Both the position numbers and the translations under genes were made by a program. 64,000 nt of DNA from AC-32 sp963717475 (GTDB taxonomy: Bacteria; Actinomycetota; Thermoleophilia; Gaiellales; Gaiellaceae): positions 930,001 through 994,000 of the forward strand of contig OY970337.1 in assembly GCA_963717475.1 (NCBI GenBank). Direction: 5' to 3'. This document shows positions 25,284 through 33,860 of the stretch, in pieces; the first letter of the stretch is position 1; each line of letters starts with the position of its first letter. The notes under the pieces are model-generated. The model worked only from the letters and a program-made list of their open reading frames with translations. It did no database searches and was not told where the DNA came from.

Positions 25284-26644
25284 CAGCTCGCGCGGGCGAG
25301 GGCGGGCAGCGCGGCGGCCGAGTCCTCGAGCCAGCTCGTCGAGTAGCGGCCGCTCGCGAAGCCCTCGCTGCGGAGGATGTCGATCGCGAGCTCGCGCGTC
25401 GTCTGGACGCCCTCGAGCCGGAGCTCGCCGAGCGCGCGCAGCAAGCGCGCGATCGCGTCGTCACGCGTGTCGTCCCAGACGACCAGCTTGCCGAGCAGCG
25501 AGTCGTAGTGCGGTGGGACAGTCGCACCGTCCTCGATCCACGTGTCGAGCCGGATGCCCGGCCCGAGCGGCGGGCGGAAGGCGGTGATGCGACCCGGTGC
25601 GGGCGCGAAGTCGCGGGCCGGGTCCTCGGCGTTCAGGCGGACCTCGATGGCGGCCCCTCGGCGCTCGGCGCGGCCCGTGCGTGCGAGGCGCTCGCCCGAT
25701 GCGATCCGCAGCTGCTCGCGCACGATGTCGATCCCGGTCACGAGCTCCGACACCGGGTGCTCGACCTGGAGCCGCGCGTTCAGCTCGATGAAGTAGAAGG
25801 CGCCGTCGGGCCCGAGCAGGAACTCGAAGGTGCCCGCGTTGCGGTAGTCGATCGCGTGGCAGGCGCGCTCGGCGGCGGCCTCCATCTCCTCGCGGCGGTC
25901 CTCGGTCAGCGCGGGCGACGGCGACTCCTCGATCAGCTTCTGGTGGCGCCGCTGGATCGAGCACTCGCGCTCGCCGAGCGTGAGCACACCGCCCTCGCCG
26001 TCGGCGAGTACCTGGATCTCGACGTGGCGGGCGGGTGAGATCGCCTTCTCGAGGTAGAGGCTCCCGTCGCCGAAGGCCGCCTCGGCCTCCATCGCCGCTG
26101 TCGAGTACGCCGAGTGAAGCTCCTCGGGACCGCGGACGAGCCGCATGCCCTTCCCGCCGCCGCCGGCCGAGGCCTTCAGCAGAACCGGGTAGCCGGCCTC
26201 CTCAGCGGCGGCCTCAGATTCGTCGAGCGTCGTCGCGCCCTCGGTGCCCGGGACGACGGGAACGTCGGCGGCGCGCATCTCCGCCTTGGCCTGAACCTTG
26301 TCGCCCATCCGGGCCATCGTGTCCGCGCTCGGCCCGACGAAGACGAGGTCGTTCTCGGCGCAGGCCTCGACGAAGGCGGGGTTCTCGGAGAGGAATCCGT
26401 AGCCAGGGTGGACCGCCTCACAGCCGGTGGTGGCCGCCGCGGCGATAACCGACGGGATCCGCAGGTAGCTCTGGGTCGCGGGCGGCGGGCCGATGCAGAC
26501 CGCACGGTCGGCGAGGCGCGTGTGCAGGGCGCCCTCGTCGGCAGTCGAGTAGACGGCGACCGCTTCGACGTCCAGCTCGTGGAGCGCCCGGATCACGCGG
26601 ACGGCGATCTCCCCGCGGTTCGCCACAAGCACCCTGTTGAACAT
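25283..26644 (-). CDS. accC: Biotin carboxylase (acetyl-/acyl-CoA carboxylase subunit)
   Basis: ATP-grasp enzyme, 453 aa, that carboxylates biotin on its carrier protein. MFNRVLVANRGEIAVRVIRA is the canonical N-terminus, followed by HPGYGFLSEN. The ATP-binding glycine-rich loop is KASAGGGGKGMRLV, the catalytic metal region FYFIELNARLQVEHPVSE, and the C-terminal lid has FAPAPGRI. The ATG shares one base with the upstream fusion gene, whose C-terminus carries the biotin-accepting Lys, so the two proteins probably act together. Confidence 0.96.
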   Translation of the reverse strand: MFNRVLVANRGEIAVRVIRALHELDVEAVAVYSTADEGALHTRLADRAVCIGPPPATQSYLRIPSVIAAAATTGCEAVHPGYGFLSENPAFVEACAENDLVFVGPSADTMARMGDKVQAKAEMRAADVPVVPGTEGATTLDESEAAAEEAGYPVLLKASAGGGGKGMRLVRGPEELHSAYSTAAMEAEAAFGDGSLYLEKAISPARHVEIQVLADGEGGVLTLGERECSIQRRHQKLIEESPSPALTEDRREEMEAAAERACHAIDYRNAGTFEFLLGPDGAFYFIELNARLQVEHPVSELVTGIDIVREQLRIASGERLARTGRAERRGAAIEVRLNAEDPARDFAPAPGRITAFRPPLGPGIRLDTWIEDGATVPPHYDSLLGKLVVWDDTRDDAIARLLRALGELRLEGVQTTRELAIDILRSEGFASGRYSTSWLEDSAAALPALARAS

Positions 26645-28449
26645 CAGACCGCGGGCGGCGCGACGACGGGCTCGAGCTCGAACAGGAGCTGGCCGAACTC
26701 CACCGGCTCGGCGTTGCCCACGTAGATCTGCCGGACGATGCCCGCCGCCTCGGCCTTGATCTCGTTCATCAGCTTCATCGCCTCGAGGATGCAGAGCGTC
26801 TGGCCGGGAGCGACGGTGTCGCCCTCCTCGACGAACGGCGGCGCCCCGGGCTGCGGCGCGCGGTAGAAGACGCCGACCATCGGCGCCTCGACGCGGACGA
26901 AGCCGTCGGTCTGCGGCCGACCGAGCTCGGGCTGGACGATGCCCTCGTCGGCATCTGCGGCTGCGGCGAGCGCCGGCTCGAGCGGTTCCGGCGTGCGGCG
27001 GACGGTGACCCGGACCCCGGCGTCCTCGACCGTGACCTCGCCGACGCCCGACTCCTGGACGATGCGGACGATCTCGCGGATGCGCTCCGCCCTGGCCTGG
27101 TCGACGCCGCCGGCGGAGAGGCTCTCGTCGCGCTGCGCACGGCCTCGGATCGCGTTCAGCAGCGGCTCGGCCTCCTGGCCGAAGAGCGCGAGCAGGAGCA
27201 GCTCCTCCTCGCTCGCGGCGAGGCCCTCGGCGCGCTCGCGAACCTCGTCGAGGTCGAGCGCCTCCTCCTCGGCCGGCGAGTCGCCGGCGGTCAGCTGGAC
27301 CGCGCGCCGGACGGACGGGTCGATCGGCCCGGGCGGGTTGCCGAAGCGACCCTCGATCAGGCCGCGCAGCTCGTCGATCACCATCTGGTAGCGCGCGGCC
27401 GAGAGGACGTGCACCAGTGCCTGCGAGCCGAGGATCTGGCCGATCGGCGCAGCGAGCGGCGGCCAGCCGACCTCCTCGCGGATCCGAACCAGCTCGTCGA
27501 GCACCTCGTCGAGACGGTCGCCGGCCGCGCTTGCGCGCAATTGCGCGTCGAGCGCGGCGACGAGGCCCGAGGGCATGCGGTGCTCGGCGGCCCGCACGGC
27601 GATCCGCGGCGCGAGCGGGGTCACCGGCTCGTCGCCGATGTGCTCGTCCACGAGCTCGGATGCCTTCCAGAGAGCGTCGACGTCGACGCCCGTGTCGAGC
27701 CCGAGCCCCGCGAGCGCCTTCGCGATCGCCTCGCCCGAGACGCGGTGGATCGTCAGGGCGACCGGGTAGACGGCGCACGCGATCAGGTCGGCCCCGCCGC
27801 GCGCGGCCTCGAGTCCTGCCGCCATCGCGTTCCCGGCCGCACCCTGGCAGTAGAGCCCCACCGGGAGGCCGCTCGCGTCGAGCAGCGCAGCGGCCAGCTC
27901 CTGCGCGCGGTGTGGCTGGAGCGAGCCCGATGGATCGTGGACGAGGACACGCGAGGCGCCGAGCTCGGGCAGCTTGCGCGCTTGCGTCACGAGCGTTTCG
28001 AGCTCGCCGGTGTAGCCGGAGCCGTAGACGAGGCCGGCGTCGAACTCCTTGCCCGCGGCCGTGATCGCCTCGCCCGCCTCGCGCAGGTTCTCGACGTCGT
28101 TCAGCGGGTCGTGGAGCCGGAAGACCTCGATCCCGCTCTCGGCCGCCGAGGCGACGAAGCGCCGGACAAAGTCGCCGCCGACCGGGCGCGAGCCGACGAG
28201 AAAGCGGCCGCGCAGGGCCATCGCGAGCGGCGTCTTCGTGCGGGAATTGAGCGCTCGGATCCGCTCCCAGGGGCTCTCGACCCCGCGGCGGACCGCCGTG
28301 TCGAAGACGCCGCCGCCCGAGACTTCGAGGTACGCGAAGCCGGCGCCGTCCAGGATCTCGGCGAGCCGGAGCAGGTCGACCGTCGGCATGTACCCGGCGA
28401 GCGGCTCCTGCCCGAGCAGCCGGATCGTCGTGTCGACGAGCTTCGGCAC
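26644..28449 (-). CDS. Carboxyltransferase-like (OadA/PycB fold) protein fused to AccB-type biotin carrier
   Basis: A 601-aa fusion. Residues 1 to about 430 follow the pyruvate/oxaloacetate carboxyltransferase fold (LAEILDGAGFAYLEVSGGG, LHDPLNDVENL). About 455-601 resemble AccB, with RIREIVRIVQESGVGEV and the biotin site EAMKLMNE (Lys559). The catalytic metal site of the carboxyltransferase looks lost. The Asp of the RDG motif is Leu11, the carboxylated Lys of the IKDMAG motif is His171 (VHDPSG), and the HxH pair is Tyr200-Cys-Gln202. It may therefore serve as a scaffold and biotin carrier for AccC rather than as an active decarboxylase or pyruvate carboxylase. GTG start. Confidence 0.85.
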   Translation of the reverse strand: MPKLVDTTIRLLGQEPLAGYMPTVDLLRLAEILDGAGFAYLEVSGGGVFDTAVRRGVESPWERIRALNSRTKTPLAMALRGRFLVGSRPVGGDFVRRFVASAAESGIEVFRLHDPLNDVENLREAGEAITAAGKEFDAGLVYGSGYTGELETLVTQARKLPELGASRVLVHDPSGSLQPHRAQELAAALLDASGLPVGLYCQGAAGNAMAAGLEAARGGADLIACAVYPVALTIHRVSGEAIAKALAGLGLDTGVDVDALWKASELVDEHIGDEPVTPLAPRIAVRAAEHRMPSGLVAALDAQLRASAAGDRLDEVLDELVRIREEVGWPPLAAPIGQILGSQALVHVLSAARYQMVIDELRGLIEGRFGNPPGPIDPSVRRAVQLTAGDSPAEEEALDLDEVRERAEGLAASEEELLLLALFGQEAEPLLNAIRGRAQRDESLSAGGVDQARAERIREIVRIVQESGVGEVTVEDAGVRVTVRRTPEPLEPALAAAADADEGIVQPELGRPQTDGFVRVEAPMVGVFYRAPQPGAPPFVEEGDTVAPGQTLCILEAMKLMNEIKAEAAGIVRQIYVGNAEPVEFGQLLFELEPVVAPPAV

Positions 28450-28492
28450 GCGGGGAGCCTAGCGCCGCTGAGGCGCACGTAGACTCGGGAGC

Positions 28493-29122
28493 GTGGAGCA
28501 GGCGCCGCGCGGTGGACGCGTAACGCGGGTCGCGAGATTCATCCTGAAGGTTCTCGTCGTCCTACTCCTTGCGAGCCTCGTGCTCGCGTTCCTGTCGTTC
28601 CTGCCGACGTGGGCTGACGTGGCGGTCACCGGTGCGTTGGCGCTGGCGGCGATCGCTGCACCGTGGCGGCCCTTCTGGCGCAGCGAGCGGGAGACCGCGT
28701 GGACGCTGCGCCACACACGCACCCGACTCGTGCTCGCGGGCGCGATCGCGCTCGGGGGGCCCGCGTTCTGCCTCGGCGCCGACCTCTGGTTCGCGCACCG
28801 GTACCCCAAGTACGCCGACGGCAGCTGGCTCGCCGGTCCCGTCTGGGACCTCGTGCTGGCGGCGCCCTTCTATCTCCTGGCTCTCCTCGTGCTGGCCACG
28901 GCGTTGAGCCGTCCGGCGGCCGTGCTCGCCGCGTGCGGCGTCGGCGGGGTCACGGCGCTCGGGCTCTGGGGCTACGGCAGCAGCGACTCTTCGACGGCCG
29001 CGATCAGCCTCTTCGCTCCGGTCTTCTACGGCTTTCCACTGGTCGTGCTCGTTTTCCTGATGGATGCCGCCGGCCGAACGGCGGGGAGGCGATTCGCGAG
29101 ACGTCAGGCGCGAGACCCGTAG
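28493..29122 (+). CDS. Polytopic membrane protein of unknown function
   Basis: A 209-aa protein with about five predicted membrane helices: FILKVLVVLLLASLVLAFL, a second ending in IAAPW, LVLAGAIALGGPAFCLGADL, LAAPFYLLALLVLATAL and AISLFAPVFYGFPLVVLVFL. It ends in a basic tail (RTAGRRFARRQARDP). The start is GTG at 28493, 43 bp from the divergent carboxyltransferase-like gene, so a bidirectional promoter probably lies between. It is the first of three plus-strand genes splitting efp from the acc genes. Confidence 0.7.
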   Translation: MEQAPRGGRVTRVARFILKVLVVLLLASLVLAFLSFLPTWADVAVTGALALAAIAAPWRPFWRSERETAWTLRHTRTRLVLAGAIALGGPAFCLGADLWFAHRYPKYADGSWLAGPVWDLVLAAPFYLLALLVLATALSRPAAVLAACGVGGVTALGLWGYGSSDSSTAAISLFAPVFYGFPLVVLVFLMDAAGRTAGRRFARRQARDP

Positions 29123-29274
29123 AACCGCCCAACGAGGCGGTCGCGTTACGATGCCCGCGTGGATCCAGCGACGAGGTAGCGGTCAGGCGCGGCTCACCGC
29201 GCGTTCATCGGCAGTCGGCGAGGCTCGAGTGCTCGGCCATCAAGCTGCCGCCACAACTACTTCGGAGGATCGCC

Positions 29275-29754
29275 ATGAAACGGCAGAACCTGTTTTCTGA
29301 TCATTGGGACGGAGAGCCCGACGAGACCGGAACGCGCCGCCTCGTGTTCTGGCGGCCAGAGGACGCTCGCATGGGAGCGACGCTGCACGAACTGGCTCCC
29401 GGGGCGCGGCAGAGCCGCATGCACATGCACTACGGGGCCGAAGAGATGTTCTTCGTCCTCAGCGGCCGCCCGTCGTTCCGCGGCCGGGACGGCGAAGAGA
29501 CCCTCGCCCCCGGCGACGTCGTCTTCTGCCCTGAGGGACGCGCGGGGCTGCACACGTTCGGCAATCCGAGCGACGAGCCCGCCCGCATTCTCGCGATCAG
29601 CGCGGGGAGCTTCCCCGACGTGGTCGCCTATCCCGAGGACGGATACGCGTGGGTCGCCACTCGCGATCCCGATCCGGAGCTGCTCGCGAAAGGAGGCGAT
29701 CCCGGCATCATCGCCCGGTTCGAGATCCCGGTGGAGCGGGGCGACCACGCGTAG
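29275..29754 (+). CDS. Cupin domain protein
   Basis: A 159-aa single-domain cupin. ATG at 29275 follows a good ribosome-binding site (CGGAGGAT at 29263-29270). Cupin motif 1 is SRMHMHYGAEEMFFVLSGR, with the HxHx(3-4)E metal ligands. Motif 2 is LHTFGNPSDEP, and PGDVVFCPEG lies between them. These small cupins are often isomerases, sugar-binding or sensor proteins; no substrate can be inferred. The 152-bp gap upstream holds a TACGAT (29147-29152), a possible -10 box, and nothing else recognisable. Confidence 0.85.
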   Translation: MKRQNLFSDHWDGEPDETGTRRLVFWRPEDARMGATLHELAPGARQSRMHMHYGAEEMFFVLSGRPSFRGRDGEETLAPGDVVFCPEGRAGLHTFGNPSDEPARILAISAGSFPDVVAYPEDGYAWVATRDPDPELLAKGGDPGIIARFEIPVERGDHA

Positions 29755-29765
29755 GATTGCCGCCC

Positions 29766-30402
29766 ATGCGTGAGCTCCGCCCCGGCGTCTGGCACTGGCA
29801 ATCGCCTCATCCCGACTGGCGCGAGAACGAGGACTGGTGGCCGGAGCTCGTCTCGTCGTACGCGATCGAGCTCGGCGACGACTTCCTGCTGTTCGACCCG
29901 CTCGCGGTTCCCGACGAGCTACGCGAGCGCGCGACCGCGGTCGTCCTGACCGCGCCCTACCACGAGCGCGACGCGCGCAGCCTCGGCCTGCCGATCCACA
30001 CGCCGCCCGCAGACACCTGGCAGGACTGGGTCGACAAGTTCGGCGTCGACCCCGACCGGGTCCGCGGCATGGAGAGCGAGGACCTCGCGTGGCTGCGCGC
30101 GGGCGAAGGCGAAGGCCACTTCCACGGGCCGGGACCGTGGCCGTTCGGGATCCACGCGTACGCGGGCCGCGAGGACAACGACCTCGTCCTCTGGCTCCCG
30201 GCGATCAACGCGATCGTCTGCGGCGACTCCCTCTCCGACTTCGGCGAGGGGTTGGGCATCCAGCTCGGCGGCCGCAAGCACGTGTCCGAAGAAGATGTGG
30301 CGCGGGGGCTCCGCCCGCTGCTCGACCTGCCGGTCGAGCTCGTGCTGCCCGCGCACGGCGAGCCGACGGATCGCGCGGCTCTCGAGCGCGTGCCTGGCCT
30401 AG
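29766..30402 (+). CDS. Metallo-beta-lactamase-fold protein with degenerate first metal motif, frameshifted at the end
   Basis: About 211 aa starting MRELRPGVWHWQSPHPDW, 11 bp after the cupin. The pattern LLFDPLAVP, VVLTAPYHERDA, AIVCGDSLSD and VLPAHGEP is that of the MBL hydrolase fold. The HxHxDH motif has become APYHERD, so the first zinc ligands are altered. In the frame as written no stop occurs until about 32036, far into antisense of efp and pepQ. Dropping one base near 30390 ends the protein at TAG 30400-30402, sharing CTAG with efp, and gives 3n+1 nt. An assembly insertion is the likely cause. Confidence 0.7.
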
Positions 30403-30965
30403 GCCCGCGAGATGTAGCGGCCTTCGCGCGGATCGACCTTGATCCGCTCGCCGATGTTCACGAACAGCGGCACCTGCACGACGGCGCCCGTCTCGAGGGT
30501 CGCGGGCTTCGTCACGTTCGAGACGGTGTCTCCGCGCACGCCGGGCTCGGTCTCGGTCACCTGGAGCTCGACCGACGACGGGAGCTGCACGCCGGCCGGC
30601 CGTCCGTCCACGGTCATGATCTGCACCATCGACGAGGGCGGGATGTACGGCAGCGCGTCTTCCACGGCCTTGTGCGACATCGAGAACTGGTCGTACGTGT
30701 CCGTATCCATGAACACGACCTCGTCGCCCGAGTCGTAGAGGTACTGCACCTCCTTGACCTCGGTGTGCACGCGCTGGAACTTCTCGCCCGCGCGGAACGT
30801 CTTGTCGACGACGGCGCCCGAGTCGAGGTTCCGCAGCTTCGAGCGGACGAACGCGCCGCCCTTGCCGGGCTTCACGTGCTGGAACTCCATGATGCGCCAC
30901 ACCGACCCATCCATCTCGATGTGCATCCCGTTCTTGAACTGGTTCGTGTTGACGGTCTCTGCCAT
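30399..30965 (-). CDS. efp: Elongation factor P
   Basis: Relieves ribosome stalling on polyproline stretches. The 188-aa, three-domain protein has its tip loop in HVKPGKGGAFVR, with the modifiable Lys at about residue 35. The C-terminal OB domain is present (VVQVPLFVNIGERIKVDP). It is the end of the aro-pepQ-efp block. The window also encodes two proteins with long Glu-Pro repeats and many Pro-rich tails, the kind of client EF-P serves. Confidence 0.97.
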   Translation of the reverse strand: MAETVNTNQFKNGMHIEMDGSVWRIMEFQHVKPGKGGAFVRSKLRNLDSGAVVDKTFRAGEKFQRVHTEVKEVQYLYDSGDEVVFMDTDTYDQFSMSHKAVEDALPYIPPSSMVQIMTVDGRPAGVQLPSSVELQVTETEPGVRGDTVSNVTKPATLETGAVVQVPLFVNIGERIKVDPREGRYISRA

Positions 30966-30977
30966 GCGGCGCGAAGT

Positions 30978-32015
30978 CTAGGTAACGGTGACCAGTTCCT
31001 TGGTGAAAGAGGTGAGGATCTCGGGCTCGCCCTCGCGCACGACGACGAGGTCCTCGATCCGTATCCCGCCCAGGCCCTCGAGGTAGATCCCCGGCTCGAC
31101 GGTGACGACCTGGCGCTCGGCGAGCGTGTCGCGCGACTCGCGGCTGAGGCGCGGCGCCTCGTGCACCTCGAGGCCGAGGCCATGCCCGAGCCCGTGGCCG
31201 AAGTGCTCGCCGAGGCCGGCCTCCTCGATCACCTCGCGCGCGCTCAGGTCGGCGTCGATTCCGCTGGTGCCCGGGCGGATCGCGTCGAGCGCGGCCAGCT
31301 GCGCGCGGAGGCAGACGTCGTAGGCCTCCTGCAGGCGGTCGGGAAGCGGGCCCGTCGCGAACGTGCGCGTGCAGTCGGCCTTGTAGGCGCCGACCCTGGC
31401 GCCCGCGTCGATGACGACGGTCTCGCCGGCCTCGATCTTGCGGTCGGTAGGCCGGCTGTGCGGCCGCGCGCCGTTCGGGCCGCCCGCGACGATCGACTCG
31501 AAGCTGGGCCCGTCGCCGCCGAGCTCGTGGAAGAGCTGGTCGAGCCGCCACGCGAGATCGCGCTCGGTGCGGCCCGTGAACTGCTCCTCCGCGAAGCGCT
31601 CGAGCGCCCGGCTCGTGATCTCCGCGGCGCGGCGGATGACCGCGATCTCGTCCTCGTCCTTCACGGCCCGGAGCGCCTCGACGAGCCCGTAGCGCGGCAC
31701 GAGCTCGATCCCACCCGCGTGCAGCGATGCGTGCTGGCGGTAGGTCACGACCTCGGCCTCGAAGCCGACCCTGCCGGAGAGCTGCTCAGCAAGGAACGTG
31801 TAGAGGTCGCGCGCCGCCTGGACGAACTCGGCACCCTCGACCGCACGCGCGGCCTCGGCGTAGCGGAAGTCGCTGAAGAGGAGGACCCGGTCGGGCTCGA
31901 CGAGAACCGCCGCGTTCGAGCTGGAGAAGCCGGTCAGGTAGACGACATTGGCCGGCGCCGAGACGAGCAGCGGCTCCTCGAGCGACTCGCGCAGGCGTTC
32001 GACGCGCTCGTTCAC
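30978..32015 (-). CDS. pepQ: M24 family Xaa-Pro peptidase
   Basis: A 345-aa di-metal aminopeptidase P/prolidase. The metal ligands are Asp in VVIDAGARVGAY, Asp in KADCTRTF, His in HGLGHGLGLEVHE, Glu in VTVEPGIYL and Glu in GIRIEDLVVV. The N-terminal creatinase-like domain begins LLVSAPANVVYLTGFSSSN. GTG at 32015 overlaps the aroQ stop (GTGA). The aroQ-pepQ-efp order is conserved across actinobacteria. Confidence 0.94.
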   Translation of the reverse strand: MNERVERLRESLEEPLLVSAPANVVYLTGFSSSNAAVLVEPDRVLLFSDFRYAEAARAVEGAEFVQAARDLYTFLAEQLSGRVGFEAEVVTYRQHASLHAGGIELVPRYGLVEALRAVKDEDEIAVIRRAAEITSRALERFAEEQFTGRTERDLAWRLDQLFHELGGDGPSFESIVAGGPNGARPHSRPTDRKIEAGETVVIDAGARVGAYKADCTRTFATGPLPDRLQEAYDVCLRAQLAALDAIRPGTSGIDADLSAREVIEEAGLGEHFGHGLGHGLGLEVHEAPRLSRESRDTLAERQVVTVEPGIYLEGLGGIRIEDLVVVREGEPEILTSFTKELVTVT

Positions 32016-32443
32016 GCGCCGTGCTCCGCGAGGTAGGCGAGGGCCTCCCGGTAGCCGTCTGGCCCCTTGCCGATCACGCGCTCGGCCACGACGTCGGCGA
32101 GCACCGAGTGCCGCCGCCACTCCTCACGCTCCTCGATGTTCGACAGGTGAACCTCGACGACGGGCACGCTGAGGATCTCGAGCGCGTCCCGGATCGCGTA
32201 GCTGTAGTGGCTCCACGCACCGGGATTGACGACCACGCCGCCGGCCCAGTCCAGCGCGTCGTGGCACCAGGCGACGAACAGGCCTTCCTGGTTCGTCTGG
32301 CGGCAGTCGGCCAGGAGCTCGAGCTCTTGCGCCCAGGCATAGATGCGAGTCTCGAGCTGGTTGAGGGTGAGACCGCCGTAGAGCTGGGGATCCCGGCGTT
32401 CGAGGACGTCGAGGTTGACCCCGTTCAGGACGGCCACGCGCAC
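32012..32443 (-). CDS. aroQ: Type II 3-dehydroquinate dehydratase
   Basis: Third step of the shikimate pathway: 3-dehydroquinate to 3-dehydroshikimate. The 143-aa flavodoxin-like enzyme has the catalytic Tyr in DPQLYGGLTL, the substrate-binding VVNPGAWSHYSYAIRDAL and the catalytic His region VEVHLSNIEEREEWRRHS. The N-terminal NGVNLDVLERRDP matches the family loop. It lies 9 bp after aroKB. Confidence 0.96.
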   Translation of the reverse strand: MRVAVLNGVNLDVLERRDPQLYGGLTLNQLETRIYAWAQELELLADCRQTNQEGLFVAWCHDALDWAGGVVVNPGAWSHYSYAIRDALEILSVPVVEVHLSNIEEREEWRRHSVLADVVAERVIGKGPDGYREALAYLAEHGA

Positions 32444-32452
32444 GGCGTGACT

Positions 32453-33860
32453 CTACTCGGCGATCAGCGCGTCGAGAGCCGCGCGGACCTGGTCGGGTGG
32501 GAGCTCGACCCCCGTCATCGGCTTGCCGGGCGCCTCGAGGAGGACGAGGCGCGGCTTGCCGTCGCGCGCCTTCTTGTCGCGCGCCAGTGCCGCCCAGGCT
32601 GCGTCGCGGTCGACTACGCACTGGCTCGGGCGCGAGCGTTTCCTCGACCGCGGTCGTGTCGAGCCCGGACAACCGCAGCGCCGCGAGCAGGCCGAGCGCG
32701 ACCGCCTCGCCGTGGGTCGGGCCGTCGTAGCCGCCCGCCGCCTCGAGCGCGTGCGCGAAGGTGTGGCCGAGGTTCAGGATCTCGCGCTCGCCGCGCTCGT
32801 CCGGATCGCGCAGGCAGACGGCGGCCTTGAAGGCGGCACAGCGGCTGACGAGCTCTGCATCCGGCAGCTCCCAGAGCGGCTCGCCGGCGAGCAAGCCGGT
32901 CTTCACCACCTCGGCCATCCCCGCCCGGCGCTCTTCCTCCGGGAGGGTCTGGAGCAACGCGGAGTCGATCAGCGTCGACTCGGGCCAGTGGAAGGCGCCG
33001 GCGAGATTCTTCGCCTCGGGCAGATTCACGGCCGTCTTCCCGCCGATCGCAGCGTCGACCTGGCCCACGAGGGTCGTCGGCACCGCGATCCACGGCACCC
33101 CGCGTAGGAACGTCGCCGCCGCGAACCCGGCAGCGTCCGTCGTGCAGCCGCCGCCGAACGCGACGAGGACGCCGCCGCGGTCGAGCCGTAAGCCGCGCCA
33201 CAGCCGCTCGAGCGACTCGACGCTCTTCGCCGGCTCGCCCGGGGCCAGCGGGTGAACCGGCAGATCGAGCGGAGTCCCGTGCAACCCGAGCACGGTCGGG
33301 TCCGCGACGATCTCGGCCTGTCGGCCGGCGACGAGCTCCGGCAGCCGATCGAGCGAACCGGGCTCGGCGACGATTCCGGCAGCGGCGAGCACGACGCCCT
33401 CAGCGTCCGCGGCGGTCAAATCCGCGACTTCGCGGTAGAGCGACTGACGCTTGTCGTAGAGAGCGCGGAACTGCCCCTCGTCCCGCGCGAGCGGCCGGCC
33501 GCTGCGGCGAACCCTCCCCCACGCCGTGTCCGGGTCGACGTCGAGGAAGACCGTCAGCGCATGCTTGCCGAGCGAGCGCCGGATCCTCGGCGTCTCGACC
33601 GCACCTCCCCCGAGCGCCAGCACCGCCGGCCGCTCGTGCTCCAGCGCGGAGAGCGTCGCCTCCGCCTCGAGGACGCGGAACTCGACTTCGCCGCGCTGCT
33701 CGAACAGCTCCGGGATCGCCTGCCCGGCCGCGCGCTCGAGCTCACGGTCGAGATCGACGAGCCGGCGCCCGAGCCGCGTCGCGATCTCCGCGCCGAGCGT
33801 CGACTTGCCCGCGCCCATGAACCCGACGAGCGCGACGTGCCGGTCTAGCGCGTGCGCCAC
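32453..33860 (-). CDS. aroKB: Fused shikimate kinase / 3-dehydroquinate synthase, frameshifted in the last 60 codons
   Basis: One continuous frame carries shikimate kinase (VALVGFMGAGKSTLG, LALGGGAVETPRIRRSLG, residues 1 to about 160) and then 3-dehydroquinate synthase (VAFGGGCTTDAAGFAAATFL, VPTTLVGQVDAAIGGKT, LNLGHTFAHALEAAGG). The two steps are not consecutive in the pathway. The frame breaks after TTAVEETLAPEPV; skipping one base in about 32614-32625 resumes VDRDAAWAALARDKKA and ends at TAG 32453-32455. 1408 nt is 3n+1, giving about 468 aa. GTG start, overlapping aroC by 16 nt. The lesion is probably a sequence error, since the pathway is otherwise intact. Confidence 0.88.

Noticed and set aside
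29649..32036. A single plus-strand open frame of about 795 codons
   Set aside because: Only the first part resembles a protein; the rest is antisense to efp and pepQ. The length comes from high GC content plus the frameshift near 30390.
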